From: a virus
IMG/VR virus record: IMGVR_UViG_3300037843_000257
Coordinates: 1 to 25,453 of that record
Direction: 5' to 3' (one strand)
Length of the DNA stretch: 25,453 nucleotides
Position numbers and translations under genes: made by a program. Below the pieces are notes generated by a model. The model was not told where the DNA came from. It saw only the letters and a program-made list of their open reading frames with translations, and did not search any database. Position 1 is the stretch's first letter. The number at the start of each line of letters is the position of its first letter. Below, piece after piece: positions 6,147-14,323 of this stretch.

Positions 6147-7189
6147 ACCGCTTGAGTCGTCGCGGCAACGGTCGGCGCTGGTTGCGCCACTGGCGGCGGC
6201 AGGATGCCGCGCACATGCGGCAGCAACCCCTTCTTTTGCAGCGCGCTCCGGCACGCTCGAATGGTGTTATACGTCCGCTTCGGGTCAGCGTCAGGATAGG
6301 CCGCGACGGTCGCCGCAACCATCTCTTGCAACCCCATCGTCCGTTTGAGCAGTAACTCATTGATGAACGAGCACTTGCTCGGCCCGCGTGGCGCGGCGGT
6401 TGAAGCCGGCGCACTTGTGGTTGGCGATTCCAGCACTGGCGTTTCACCAAGCCAACCCGCCGTCTTGCCTTCGCAACGGAGTGAGTAGCGGCAGTTCCGC
6501 ACGGTCGCCTTCGCCTTAGCTGCGTCGTGGTTTGGATACGCGGCCAACAACGCCGCCGTGATTTCGGCGAGTGTGCTTTTACCGGCCAGCAGCATCGGCG
6601 CAATGACGGCATACTTGCCTTCGGTTTTGTGTTGTTTTGCAATAGGTCTTTTTTCTTTCTCCTCGTACTTGTAGCACGCGAACGGCCCGGCCGCCAGCTT
6701 GAGCGTCTCGGCTATGCTGTGCTTGCGCGGCGCTTCCGGCCTGCACTCGCTCACCTGCCCGTGCAACTCTCTGTAGTCGGGTACTGGGTCGTCTCGGAAT
6801 ATCTCGTCCAGTACTGCCAGTGATTCGGGGGCCATGCTATTCTCCTTGTGGTTCGTGGTGGTTCGTGGTGTCCCGTCCGCCCCGGTGGAGCGCCTGGCGG
6901 TCGGGGAAATTGTGGCTAGTGACACCGGCCTCTCGGCGCGGCGCTTGGCGAGCAGCTTGGCCGCGCCATCGTCTCCCAGCGGCTTGCTCGGCATCAGGCG
7001 CTCCGGCACCCATGACGGCGGCAGCGGCACCCATTCTCGTGGCGAGCTGTGCGCGGCGTCGTGCGCGGCGTTTAAGCGCCACATCGGCTCCGCCACGGCC
7101 TGCACGCCGCACGGGTCGCGGTACAAGTCGCCGAGGTATCCGTTGTTAGGTGCGTGTGAGTTCATTCCGGTGCATAGTCGTGCGCCCAT
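6143..7189 (-). CDS. protein with two copies of a small helical domain
   Basis: The frame is open from ATG 7189, two bases after the KTSC gene's TAG, to 6143: 348 residues. An internal ATG at 6835 has a much better ribosome binding site (AAGGAGAATAGC) and a leader-like repeat (cacgaaccac, twice) before it, so a 230-residue product, or two products, is likely. The well-supported part holds two related units: KYAVIAPMLLAGKSTLAEIT...AAYPNHDAAKAKATVRNCRYSL near the middle and KCSFINELLLKRTMGLQEMV...AAYPDADPKRTYNTIRACRSAL near the end. Both look like small DNA-binding helical bundles. A Pro/Ala-rich tail follows. I do not recognise the family. The N-terminal 118 residues share no visible repeat and may be a separate gene whose stop was lost. 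Confidence 0.65.
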   Translation of the reverse strand: MGARLCTGMNSHAPNNGYLGDLYRDPCGVQAVAEPMWRLNAAHDAAHSSPREWVPLPPSWVPERLMPSKPLGDDGAAKLLAKRRAERPVSLATISPTARRSTGADGTPRTTTNHKENSMAPESLAVLDEIFRDDPVPDYRELHGQVSECRPEAPRKHSIAETLKLAAGPFACYKYEEKEKRPIAKQHKTEGKYAVIAPMLLAGKSTLAEITAALLAAYPNHDAAKAKATVRNCRYSLRCEGKTAGWLGETPVLESPTTSAPASTAAPRGPSKCSFINELLLKRTMGLQEMVAATVAAYPDADPKRTYNTIRACRSALQKKGLLPHVRGILPPPVAQPAPTVAATTQAV

Positions 7190-7190
7190 A

Positions 7191-7655
7191 CTATGTCTTC
7201 CGCCCGTTGTGGTCAAGCGATTTCTTTTCAGCGGCCTGCCGCGCCGCCTGTTCCGCGTCCAGCCCCACAGCGAGCGCGGCGGCGAACTGCCGCGCAGCAT
7301 CGGCCTGGATGGCCGCGACGTTCTGCGCATTCACCTCAAACTCGTCCATGCCGCACGCCTTGCACCGGGCGTCCACCTCTGGCGTGCCAACCCACTCCTT
7401 GTGCTCGCACGGCGCTGGCGCTGGAGCGGCAGCGAGCGCCGCCTCCAGCAGCTTGCTCGCCGCGTGGTGCGGCTTCACCTGCCAGTGCAGGAAGCTGCCG
7501 ACGCTCGGCGCGTCCTGCATCGCCGCGAACTTTTCAGGCGGGACGTCCGCGTACTCCCACGTTCCGCCCTTGCGGAAGCGCACCCGCAGCGTGCGCGTGG
7601 CCGCGTCGTAGCCGAACGCCGCTACCTGGCTGCTCGCGCTGTCAATCATCGTCAT
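7191..7655 (-). CDS. KTSC-domain protein with Cys-rich segment
   Basis: 154 residues from ATG 7655, preceded by AAAGGACA; it overlaps the helicase gene's end by 14 bases. Residues about 3-60 form a KTSC domain (MIDSASSQVAAFGYDAATR, LRVRFRKGGTWEYADVPPEK, SVGSFLHWQVKPHH), named for the Lys-Thr-Ser-Cys residues of its family. It is often found beside or fused to nucleic-acid enzymes such as lysyl-tRNA synthetase or phage proteins. An Ala/Pro linker leads to a possible zinc site, CEHKEW ... CKACGMDEF. The C-terminus is helical and Ala-rich. The function is unknown; coupling to the helicase suggests a shared pathway. Confidence 0.75.
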   Translation of the reverse strand: MTMIDSASSQVAAFGYDAATRTLRVRFRKGGTWEYADVPPEKFAAMQDAPSVGSFLHWQVKPHHAASKLLEAALAAAPAPAPCEHKEWVGTPEVDARCKACGMDEFEVNAQNVAAIQADAARQFAAALAVGLDAEQAARQAAEKKSLDHNGRKT

Positions 7656-9714
7656 GGCTGCTGTCCTTTCTTTTGTTGGCCTTTTTGGCCTCCAGCACCA
7701 CGCCGCACGCCGCGAGTATTGCTTCGCCGAGTTGGCCGTGGTACTTGCGGATGACCTTGCGGCCAAGCGCCGCCTGCCGCTTGCTCAGGAACGACGCATC
7801 GGCCAACTGGTGCCCGATGTAGGTGTCCGCCTTGTTGAACCCGCACCCATCCAACCGCTGCGCCCCGTCGCACTTCCCCGCCAGCGTCCGCAGTGCGCGG
7901 TGGACGGTGAGACGCTGCTCGTCCGTAATCGTCTCCGCCTCCTCGGCCAACTGCTTGCGGGCGACCGTCTCCTCCTTGCTGCGCGGGAAGAATACCGGGT
8001 CGGGCGCGTACACAGGCGCTCCAGCGCGGTCCAGCGCCTTGTCGATGACTTCCTGCTTGGCGAGTATGATGTCCAGGAACCTGGCGTCCAGACTGCCGGG
8101 CAGTATCCAGTGCTTGACCAGCACGTTGTCCCGCTGGCCGATGCGGTGCGCCCTGTCCTCCGCCTGGGACAGCTTCGACGGGTTGAAGTCCAGTTCAGCG
8201 AACCCGACCGTCGTAGCCGCCGTCAGCGTGATTCCATCGCCGCACGCCCGTATCGAGCCGAAAAACAAGCGGCACGCCGGGTCGCTCTGGAACCGCTGCA
8301 CCGCCGCGTCCCTGTCCACTACCGGCGTCTCCCCGGTGACGAGCACCGAGCAGTCCCGGAACTCACCATAGAAAGCGTCCAGCACGTCGTGGTGGTGCGC
8401 GAACACTATGAGCTTGCCCGCACTGTCCTCCAGGAAGTCCCGGATGTTCTCCGCGACTTGCGGGGCCTTCACCAGCGCCGTCAAGTGCCGGACATGGGCC
8501 ATCTCGGTGAACTCGACCGAGTGCGCGCTCCTCAACCGCTCCACCGCCGCCTTGTAATCCTCCTCGCTGTCGCTCGCAGCGGCGAGGTCGACCTGGGCCT
8601 GCGCCGCTTCCAGCGCCGCTCCGTGGACGCGCATAACAGCCTGCTCGGCCTCCACCGCGCCATCGTCCGCTCCAAGCTCCACAACTTCCCTCGTCTTGGG
8701 GGGAAGGTCGGTTAGCACGTCGGCCTTGCGGCGGCGCACCATAACGGACTCGCGCAGCACCTTCTGGAGCTCCTCCAGGTTCGACGCACCAGTGAAGTCC
8801 CAGCCGAAGCCGTTATGGTACCCAGCGGCGTACCGCTTGCCGAACCGGAAGAAGTTGTCCCACCGCTTCGGGTCAACGAAATGCAGGGTCGTCCATATCT
8901 CGGCGGGCCGGTTCTCTATCGGCGTGCCCGTGAGCGCGAGGCGGAACCGGGCGTTGACGCCATTGGCTTCCTCGCTCCCTAAGACCGCCTTGGCGCGGAT
9001 GCTACGGCTGTTCTTTATGGTGTGGCTCTCGTCCAGCACCACCAAGTCCCAGCATTCGTTGAGCCGGGCGAGGTGCTTGGACAGGATGTCGTAGTTCGCC
9101 ACAACCACGTCCGTCGCCGGCCACTCCTTGCCCCACGCGACGCCGACGGTGAGCTTGCGCGTGAGCCATTTGTTCAGCTCGCGCTGCCAGTTGAGCTTGA
9201 GGGTCGCTTTGGTGACGACCAAAATCCGTTTAATGTCCGGACGAGCGTTGACCAGCCCGACGGCTTGTATGGTCTTGCCCAGCCCCATCTCATCGGCGAC
9301 CAGGCACCCGCCGCACTCCGCGAGCGACCGCAGCGCGAACGCCACACCCGCCCTCTGAAAACCCATGTAGGCCAGCCCGTCCGGGCACGGTAGTTCGACC
9401 GCCGCGTCGGCGGCTCGGCTGGCGACCGAGTTCTCCTCGCGCTTGGCGACCACCGCAGCGTCCACCTTACCCCACCAGCACACCTCCCACTCGTCGCTGC
9501 CGCGCGGCTTGCCGACGCTGACGCCGGCGGACTTGAGCGACTCCTTGTGCTCGCGCCACGCCGACCAGAACGTCTCGGTCGCCGGGGCAGTGCGGAGCGG
9601 TTTGGGGCCGAACTTGGTGTTGACTTCGCGGGGCGCACTCCACGCGCATAACGTTGCGACGTCGGGGGCAGCTTGGACAGCCGCCCCGCCAACCTGCTCG
9701 TACGCCGCGCTTAC
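7642..9714 (-). CDS. SNF2-family DNA helicase/translocase with damaged start codon
   Basis: Superfamily 2 ATPase. Counting from GTG 9483, motif I DEMGLGKTIQ is near residues 64-73, motif II LDESH near 152, motif III ALTGTPIENR, and the C-terminal lobe holds GDGITLTAATTVGFAELDFN and the arginine motif QAEDRAHRIGQ. It translocates on double-stranded DNA, resembling small SMARCAL1-like phage helicases. The same frame continues upstream with strongly coding-like sequence (VNTKFGPKPLRTAPATETFW, SAWREHKESLKSAGVSVGK) to 9714, but has no ATG, GTG or TTG there. At 9714-9712 the codon is GTA, six bases after AGGAGG and overlapping the previous stop as GTAA. A GTG start changed to GTA would explain this. 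The fallback start is GTG 9483 (613 residues), which leaves the motifs intact. Confidence 0.85.
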   Translation of the reverse strand, partial: VSAAYEQVGGAAVQAAPDVATLCAWSAPREVNTKFGPKPLRTAPATETFWSAWREHKESLKSAGVSVGKPRGSDEWEVCWWGKVDAAVVAKREENSVASRAADAAVELPCPDGLAYMGFQRAGVAFALRSLAECGGCLVADEMGLGKTIQAVGLVNARPDIKRILVVTKATLKLNWQRELNKWLTRKLTVGVAWGKEWPATDVVVANYDILSKHLARLNECWDLVVLDESHTIKNSRSIRAKAVLGSEEANGVNARFRLALTGTPIENRPAEIWTTLHFVDPKRWDNFFRFGKRYAAGYHNGFGWDFTGASNLEELQKVLRESVMVRRRKADVLTDLPPKTREVVELGADDGAVEAEQAVMRVHGAALEAAQAQVDLAAASDSEEDYKAAVERLRSAHSVEFTEMAHVRHLTALVKAPQVAENIRDFLEDSAGKLIVFAHHHDVLDAFYGEFRDCSVLVTGETPVVDRDAAVQRFQSDPACRLFFGSIRACGDGITLTAATTVGFAELDFNPSKLSQAEDRAHRIGQRDNVLVKHWILPGSLDARFLDIILAKQEVIDKALDRAGAPVYAPDPVFFPRSKEETVARKQLAEEAETITDEQRLTVHRALRTLAGKCDGAQRLDGCGFNKADTYIGHQLADASFLSKRQAALGRKVIRKYHGQLGEAILAACGVVLEAKKANKRKDSSHDDD

Positions 9715-10121
9715 GATGCGCCTCCTAACATGGCTTCCAGCCGCTTCGCCTGCTTGTAGATTGCGAGCGCCTGGCCCGGCTTGCCTTTGTTGCGGGCGTC
9801 GGCAGCGATAATGCGCAGCACCTCAACGCGGGTGGACATTTCGCCGCGCACCGCCGGCAGAAGCGCCGATGGAACGTGCCAGTAACCTCCCTGCTTCGGC
9901 AGCGCCGCGATGAGCGCGGCGACCGACTCCCGCGTGACGCCGTAGCTGTCCAGTAGGCCAGGATCGTCGCGCAGAACCTCCATTTTATGCTGAACCTCCT
10001 GCGCGTCCTCCACCGTGAGTCGGAACCGATTCACGCCGCGCCCGACGCGCGACACGATGTAGCAGTCGGGCACGAACGGCACCACCGCCTGCCCGCTCCC
10101 TGAAGTCTGTTCTGTATTCAT
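9711..10121 (-). CDS. hypothetical protein, first gene of the helicase operon
   Basis: 136 residues from ATG 10121, preceded by GAAAGGCGAAT; a longer open frame upstream is excluded because it runs through the promoter. The sequence begins MNTEQTSGSGQAVVPFVPDC, followed by YIVSRVGRGVNRFRLTVEDA. The second half is helical and Ala-rich, ending RLEAMLGGAS. I recognise no domain. It is led by the duplicated promoter at 10184-10211 and ends at the point where the helicase should start. Its AGGAGG near the stop codon serves the helicase gene. Confidence 0.75.
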   Translation of the reverse strand: MNTEQTSGSGQAVVPFVPDCYIVSRVGRGVNRFRLTVEDAQEVQHKMEVLRDDPGLLDSYGVTRESVAALIAALPKQGGYWHVPSALLPAVRGEMSTRVEVLRIIAADARNKGKPGQALAIYKQAKRLEAMLGGAS

Positions 10122-10154
10122 ATTCGCCTTTCTTTTCTTCGCCGGTTCTTGTTC

Positions 10155-10248
10155 GGCCCCGGCGGGCCTCTTTCTTACCCCCCAATATACGCCCGCACTG
10201 GCACTTTGCAAGTAGTTTGCATTACAATTTTGCGGCAGTTTTGTAACC
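10155..10248 (-). repeat. 94-base promoter/leader repeat, copy 2
   Basis: Identical at all 94 positions to 1061-1154. Flanking bases diverge: to the right, copy 2 reads ACTTACAAC before GGTTAC where copy 1 reads AGTTGCAAT. On the leader side the two differ by small indels but keep the ribosome binding site and the ATATG start. Confidence 0.95.
10184..10211 (-). promoter_or_regulatory. sigma-70-type promoter for the helicase-to-terminase operon
   Basis: -35 TTGCAA (10211-10206), 16-base spacer, -10 TATATT (10189-10184), followed by a G-run. The upstream dyad TTACAA/TTGTAA lies at 10222-10246. No gene occupies 10122-10383. The rest of that interval, toward the ATPase gene's stop, holds a weak GCCGC/CGGC hairpin without T-run and a second TTGCAA; I see no convincing terminator. 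Confidence 0.65.
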
Positions 10249-10383
10249 GTTGTAAGTATCTAACCCACAACGCTTTGCAAGTCCTTGAGGAACCTGCTCG
10301 GCTGGCGCTCCGTCGTGTCCCGCCGCCCCCAAGCCTCTTGCCGCGTGCGGCACCAAGACACGCCGAGGTGCGTCCGCGCCCGC

Positions 10384-12768
10384 CTACACGCGGATGACGC
10401 TGGCGAAGCCAAGGTTCGCCGCCGCAAACTCATCGTAGCACGCCGCGTCCGGCCCGTCCACCACGATGGCCTGGTGCAGCGTCCCGCCGCGCACCAGCGC
10501 CGCCAGCGCCTCCAGCACGCGCCCCTTGTTCGCGCCCACCAGCCGCGTCATCTCGTCCAGGATTGCCACCCGCCGCTCGGCCTTGGCCGCGAGCGCGACC
10601 GTCAACCCAGCGTAGGCCACGAGCTCTTCCGCGCCGGAAAACGTGCTCGCGCTGGCGAAGCTGCCGGCGTTCCAGTAACCCATCTCCCCTTGGAAATACA
10701 CTATGTCGTGGGACAGCACTGCACGGGTCAGTTTGTTGACGGTGCCGAGCAGCGACCCAAACGCCGAGCCGACCAGCGCCGCCTGCTTCTCCTCAAGCAA
10801 GTCCTTCACAGCCTTGAGCACGCCGCACTGCGCCTCCGCGTCCTCCGCTGCGCGCACCGCGTCCGTCTGGCGCTTGATGTCGGCCCGCTTGAGCACGATG
10901 CACTTCGCCTGTTGTTCCAAGTCTGCCACGGCACGCTGTCCCGCTTCCACCGCCGACTCAGCCTCGCTGTGCGCCTGGCGCGCCACAGCCTCGTCCACAC
11001 TGCCCAGCGCCGCGAGCTCGTCGTTCAGCGCCGCGAGCTTGTCCGCTGCGCTGGCTGCCTCCGCTGCGCGCTCCCCGGCCACACGCCATGCCTTTTCAGC
11101 CTTCGCGTGCTTATCGTCCTGATCCTTGGCCGCCGCGTGGCGCAGCTTCGCCGCCGCGAGCTGTTCAGCGACCTCCTTGGCCTGCTGCTCCTTGGCGGTC
11201 AATTTGGTCTTGAGCGCGGCCAGTTCCGCCGCAGCCTTGACAGCCGCGTCGGCAGCCACCTGAGCGGTCTTCACTTCCTGCTCTTTGGCGGTTAAAACGT
11301 GCCGCCACCTATGGTCTTCCTCGTCCTCCTCCCGCGCTTTGGTCAGCGCGGCCTTGGCGCGCTCCAGTTCGGCCTTGACCGCCGTCCCAGCCTCCGCCGA
11401 CACGTCCACGCGCTTCTTGATGACTTCCGCCAGCGCCTCCTTCTTCACCTGCATCCACGCCACCTTCCACGATGTGCCGGACGCAAGACAGACCGGGCAG
11501 TGGTCGTACTTGGTGAACTCCGCTATCTCGGTTTCAATTGCAACCGCCTGTTGCTTGGCGACGGTGTAGTCCGAGACCAGCTTGCTCCGCCGCTCCAGAA
11601 TCTTCTCAACCTCCGCCGCGACAGACGCGAGCGTGCGGTTGCGGAACGCCACGCGGGCGGCGCACTCCTTGGCTTTCTTTGCAGCTTCGTCCCGCGCCGC
11701 CACGGCGTCCTTCAGCCGCTCGGCAGCCCTGGTGTCCGCAGCCGCCTTCTCCAGCGCCGCAATCTCCTGCTGGCCGCGCCATACTTCGTCGCGCAGCCTA
11801 CGCGCCTGTTCCTCTAGCCGCGCCACCGCGCCCCATAATTGCTCGGTCGTGAACTCGCGCTGCTCACACGCCTTCTTCAACGCCTCGGCCTCCATGCCGA
11901 GCCGGTCGCGCTCCGCGTCTAGAGCGCCCTTGCGCCCGGCGAGCGCCGACAAGCTGTCCACATGGGCCTGCAAGTCGCCCAGGCGCTGCGCCTTGCTCTT
12001 GGCATCGTTGACCGCGAACGCAGCCGCCCCCGCCGCCGCTTGCAGGACGCCGAGCGCCGTGCGCGCCTCGCGCAGCCACGACTCCACGCCAACCGCGCAC
12101 CGCGCCTGCTCGCCGTCCATAGTCTGGAGCTGCGTGAGGCCGGTGTTCACCGAGGTCATCCGCTTGCGCGTGGCCGCTGCGACCTTGTGAGCGTCCTTTA
12201 CTTGGGTGAGCGCAATGGACAGCCAATCCAGTGCCGACAGCTTCGGAGTCAGCCCTACGATGCCTGCCAGCGCGTTGTAAGCCTCCATTACAGCCTTCTC
12301 GCTCGCTTCCGTGTTCTCTTCCAACCGCACGTTCTTCACCGCCGCGAGGATGGCCGGCACGCTGAACTCCTCCTTCCCATCCGCCTCCACCAGCGAGGCC
12401 ACCAGCGCCACGCGGGCCTCGTCGCTCAGTCCGAAGTAGAGGTCGTGGTCGCGCAGCAGCTTCGGGAACTCCATCTCCCCGTCCTTCTTGCACGTCACCG
12501 ACTCGCCGCGCCGCTCCAGCCGCCGCCACACGCGCTGCCCGTACGCCACCATCTCCGCCTGCATCGCCGGCCCCGACGCGAGCTTGAACAGGTCGGCGTT
12601 CGTCTTGCCCAGCGAACGCCGGGGGACGTAGCCGATGGTGAGCCAGTCCAGAGCGTCCAGGATGGCCGTCTTACCCGCCGCGTTCTGGCCGAGGATGGCC
12701 GTCACCGGGGTGAAAGTGTAGCTACCGCTGCGCCCCTTGATTGCGCTGAAAGAGAGGGAAGTTATCAC
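10384..12768 (-). CDS. SbcC/Rad50-like SMC-type ATPase
   Basis: 794 residues from a GTG at 12768 that overlaps the OB-fold gene's TGA (GTGA). Walker A GQNAAGKT is at residues 27-34. Long Ala/Glu/Lys-rich coiled coils flank a zinc-hook-like CPVC near residue 424 (YDHCPVCLASG). The C-terminal half-ATPase has the ABC signature STFSGAEELVAYAG near 709 and Walker B RVAILDEMTRL near 735. Rad50/SbcC proteins bridge DNA ends and act with an SbcD/Mre11 nuclease. No such nuclease is in the window, so a different partner, possibly the coupled OB-fold protein, is likely (inference). It is shorter than E. coli SbcC (about 1,050 residues), because the coils are shorter. Confidence 0.9.
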   Translation of the reverse strand: MITSLSFSAIKGRSGSYTFTPVTAILGQNAAGKTAILDALDWLTIGYVPRRSLGKTNADLFKLASGPAMQAEMVAYGQRVWRRLERRGESVTCKKDGEMEFPKLLRDHDLYFGLSDEARVALVASLVEADGKEEFSVPAILAAVKNVRLEENTEASEKAVMEAYNALAGIVGLTPKLSALDWLSIALTQVKDAHKVAAATRKRMTSVNTGLTQLQTMDGEQARCAVGVESWLREARTALGVLQAAAGAAAFAVNDAKSKAQRLGDLQAHVDSLSALAGRKGALDAERDRLGMEAEALKKACEQREFTTEQLWGAVARLEEQARRLRDEVWRGQQEIAALEKAAADTRAAERLKDAVAARDEAAKKAKECAARVAFRNRTLASVAAEVEKILERRSKLVSDYTVAKQQAVAIETEIAEFTKYDHCPVCLASGTSWKVAWMQVKKEALAEVIKKRVDVSAEAGTAVKAELERAKAALTKAREEDEEDHRWRHVLTAKEQEVKTAQVAADAAVKAAAELAALKTKLTAKEQQAKEVAEQLAAAKLRHAAAKDQDDKHAKAEKAWRVAGERAAEAASAADKLAALNDELAALGSVDEAVARQAHSEAESAVEAGQRAVADLEQQAKCIVLKRADIKRQTDAVRAAEDAEAQCGVLKAVKDLLEEKQAALVGSAFGSLLGTVNKLTRAVLSHDIVYFQGEMGYWNAGSFASASTFSGAEELVAYAGLTVALAAKAERRVAILDEMTRLVGANKGRVLEALAALVRGGTLHQAIVVDGPDAACYDEFAAANLGFASVIRV

Positions 12769-13577
12769 TTGGCACCGCCTTTCGGCTGCGGCGCGACCCC
12801 TTTAAAGGTGACTGGAAGGTGGTGGTGCAACCCGTCCCTCTGGCAGTCCATGTAGAGGCTGACGGCGACCTTCTGCACGTCGGTCGAGGCGAACTGCAAG
12901 ACGCCGCCGCTCTGCACGACCGTCTGCTCGGCGATGTAGCTCGCTCCCTTGACGCACTCGAACATGAGGTGAACCCGCCGCGCTATCGCCTTGCGAGCCT
13001 TCACCTCGTTGGCCTTGTCCTCCGCCGCTATCTGCTCCGCCGTCTTGGGCGGCGGCGGCGCTTCCTGCTGCCGGGGCGCTGGCCGAGGCGGCTGCGCCGG
13101 ACGCTGGGATTGCGGCGCCGGACGCTGGGATTGCGGCGCCGGACGCTGGGATTGCGGCGCCGGACGCTGCTGTGGAGGTGGACGCTGCGCCTGGCGCGGT
13201 GGAGGTGGTTCTTCCTGTCCGCCGCCGTCTTCCTGGCCCGCGCCGCCAGCCAGCACGATGTTGCCGGTCTGCGTCACCTTGATAATGCGCTCACCCCCGT
13301 CGTTGAAGGCGTACACGCCCGACAACCCGCGCTCCCCTGAATGTGACAGCAGCGTCGCCTCGCGCCCCTTCCAAGTGTGAGGAACCAAGTCCTTGTCCCA
13401 CAGCTTCACCTTGACCTCTATTTGCCCGTCCGTCAAGACGACCTCCTGCTTCGTCCAGTCCTTGCCATTGGAGTTGCCGGTGAACTGCTTTCCGACCTGA
13501 ACCACCTTCGCCTTGAGGGCTTCGATGGGTGCCTTGTGCGCCATTTCGGCGACTTCCCACAGTGCTGTGAATTTCAT
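12765..13577 (-). CDS. OB-fold nucleic-acid-binding protein with repeat linker
   Basis: 270 residues from ATG 13577; an upstream in-frame start at 13619 is less likely. The N-terminal 110 residues look like an OB fold (EALKAKVVQVGKQFTGNSNG, WTKQEVVLTDGQIEVKVKLW, GREATLLSHSGERGLSGVYA, ERIIKVTQTGNIVL). A Pro/Gln-rich linker contains three exact RPAPQSQ heptads. The C-terminal 90 residues form a second domain (ARRVHLMFECVKGASYIAEQ, VAVSLYMDCQRDGLHHHLPV). It probably binds single-stranded or structured DNA and feeds the SbcC-like ATPase with which it overlaps; the partner role is inference. No family name assigned. Confidence 0.75.
   Translation of the reverse strand: MKFTALWEVAEMAHKAPIEALKAKVVQVGKQFTGNSNGKDWTKQEVVLTDGQIEVKVKLWDKDLVPHTWKGREATLLSHSGERGLSGVYAFNDGGERIIKVTQTGNIVLAGGAGQEDGGGQEEPPPPRQAQRPPPQQRPAPQSQRPAPQSQRPAPQSQRPAQPPRPAPRQQEAPPPPKTAEQIAAEDKANEVKARKAIARRVHLMFECVKGASYIAEQTVVQSGGVLQFASTDVQKVAVSLYMDCQRDGLHHHLPVTFKGVAPQPKGGAK
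13099..13161 (-). repeat. three perfect 21-base tandem repeats in a protein linker
   Basis: Units at 13099-13119, 13120-13140 and 13141-13161 are identical and encode the RPAPQSQ heptads of the OB-fold protein. Perfect identity implies recent slippage. The unit is a multiple of three, so copy-number change alters linker length only. Confidence 0.95.
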
Positions 13578-13615
13578 GGTATCTACTTTCGTTTTGGGTT
13601 GTGCGTTATCATGCT

Positions 13616-14323
13616 TCAATACTGCGCTTGACGCGGCGCGGTGTCAACTTTGAAAGTGAAGACTGTGACAAACGGGTTGGCGTCCCATGACCCTTTGCCG
13701 TTGATGGACTCCCACAAGTGCCTGTAACACGCGACAGGGGCCGACCAACACGACTCTGAGTAAGGGAACCTGCCCTTCTCCAGATACGACCACGACGACC
13801 CGTTGAAGAAAAGCCCTTCCTCCTTGGCCCCTTCCGTTGTGATGTCCTGGAGCCGCTCCACTCGCACCGCCGTGCAGGCCAGCCATAGCCGCGCCTGCTC
13901 GCGGCGCATGAAGATGGACGGACGCCACTTGAACGGTACCCACTGCTTGCTTTCTGGTGAATATATGCTTTGCACGCCGTCATGGACGTCGATATCAATG
14001 TGGCGGTCGTCGTCTGCTCTGTACCATATCGGGTCGTGAGGGTAGTGATTGCGGAAGTCCGTGCTGAACGTCTCCTTGACGTAGATGCGAAACGGCGGCT
14101 CTGGCGCGGCGCACTTCGCGGCTATCCTCTCCATGCACTCTTTGCAGATGTGAACGTACCCCGCCGCGTGGCCGATGCTCTTAAGCTTCGCCGACCGCCA
14201 CTCGAAGTCGTCCGGGCCATGCTCCACTGGCTGCGGCTTGAGCAGCCGCCGCGTCGCCGTCTTGCGCCCGTCGCGCAGCGCGGCGACCATAGCGCCGCAG
14301 AACAGCATACCAATTTCTTTCAC
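13616..14323 (-). CDS. ASCH-type phage protein 1
   Basis: 235 residues from GTG 14323, which overlaps the preceding gene's stop as GTGA and has GAGGG upstream. The family pattern is: N-terminal MVAALRDGRKTATRRLLKPQ; a central RIYVKETFS; WRPSIFMRREQARLWLACTA; VRVERLQDITTEGAKEEGL; and C-terminal LWESINGKGSWDANPFV followed by a beta strand. Two Cys pairs (CKECMERIAAKC) are inserted near residues 60-70. ASCH domains resemble PUA folds and are thought to bind RNA or modified nucleic acid. A paralogue lies at 19545-20180. Its exact role in phage is unknown. Confidence 0.8.
   Translation of the reverse strand: MKEIGMLFCGAMVAALRDGRKTATRRLLKPQPVEHGPDDFEWRSAKLKSIGHAAGYVHICKECMERIAAKCAAPEPPFRIYVKETFSTDFRNHYPHDPIWYRADDDRHIDIDVHDGVQSIYSPESKQWVPFKWRPSIFMRREQARLWLACTAVRVERLQDITTEGAKEEGLFFNGSSWSYLEKGRFPYSESCWSAPVACYRHLWESINGKGSWDANPFVTVFTFKVDTAPRQAQY

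Noticed and set aside
7654-8715. Plus-strand open frame of 353 codons
   Set aside because: It lies wholly antisense to the SNF2 helicase, whose motifs are unmistakable.
9174-9692. Alternative frame starting TTG 9692 over the helicase N-terminus
   Set aside because: Its product is Arg/Ser/Pro-rich and unlike any domain, while the helicase frame over the same DNA has far better codon character.
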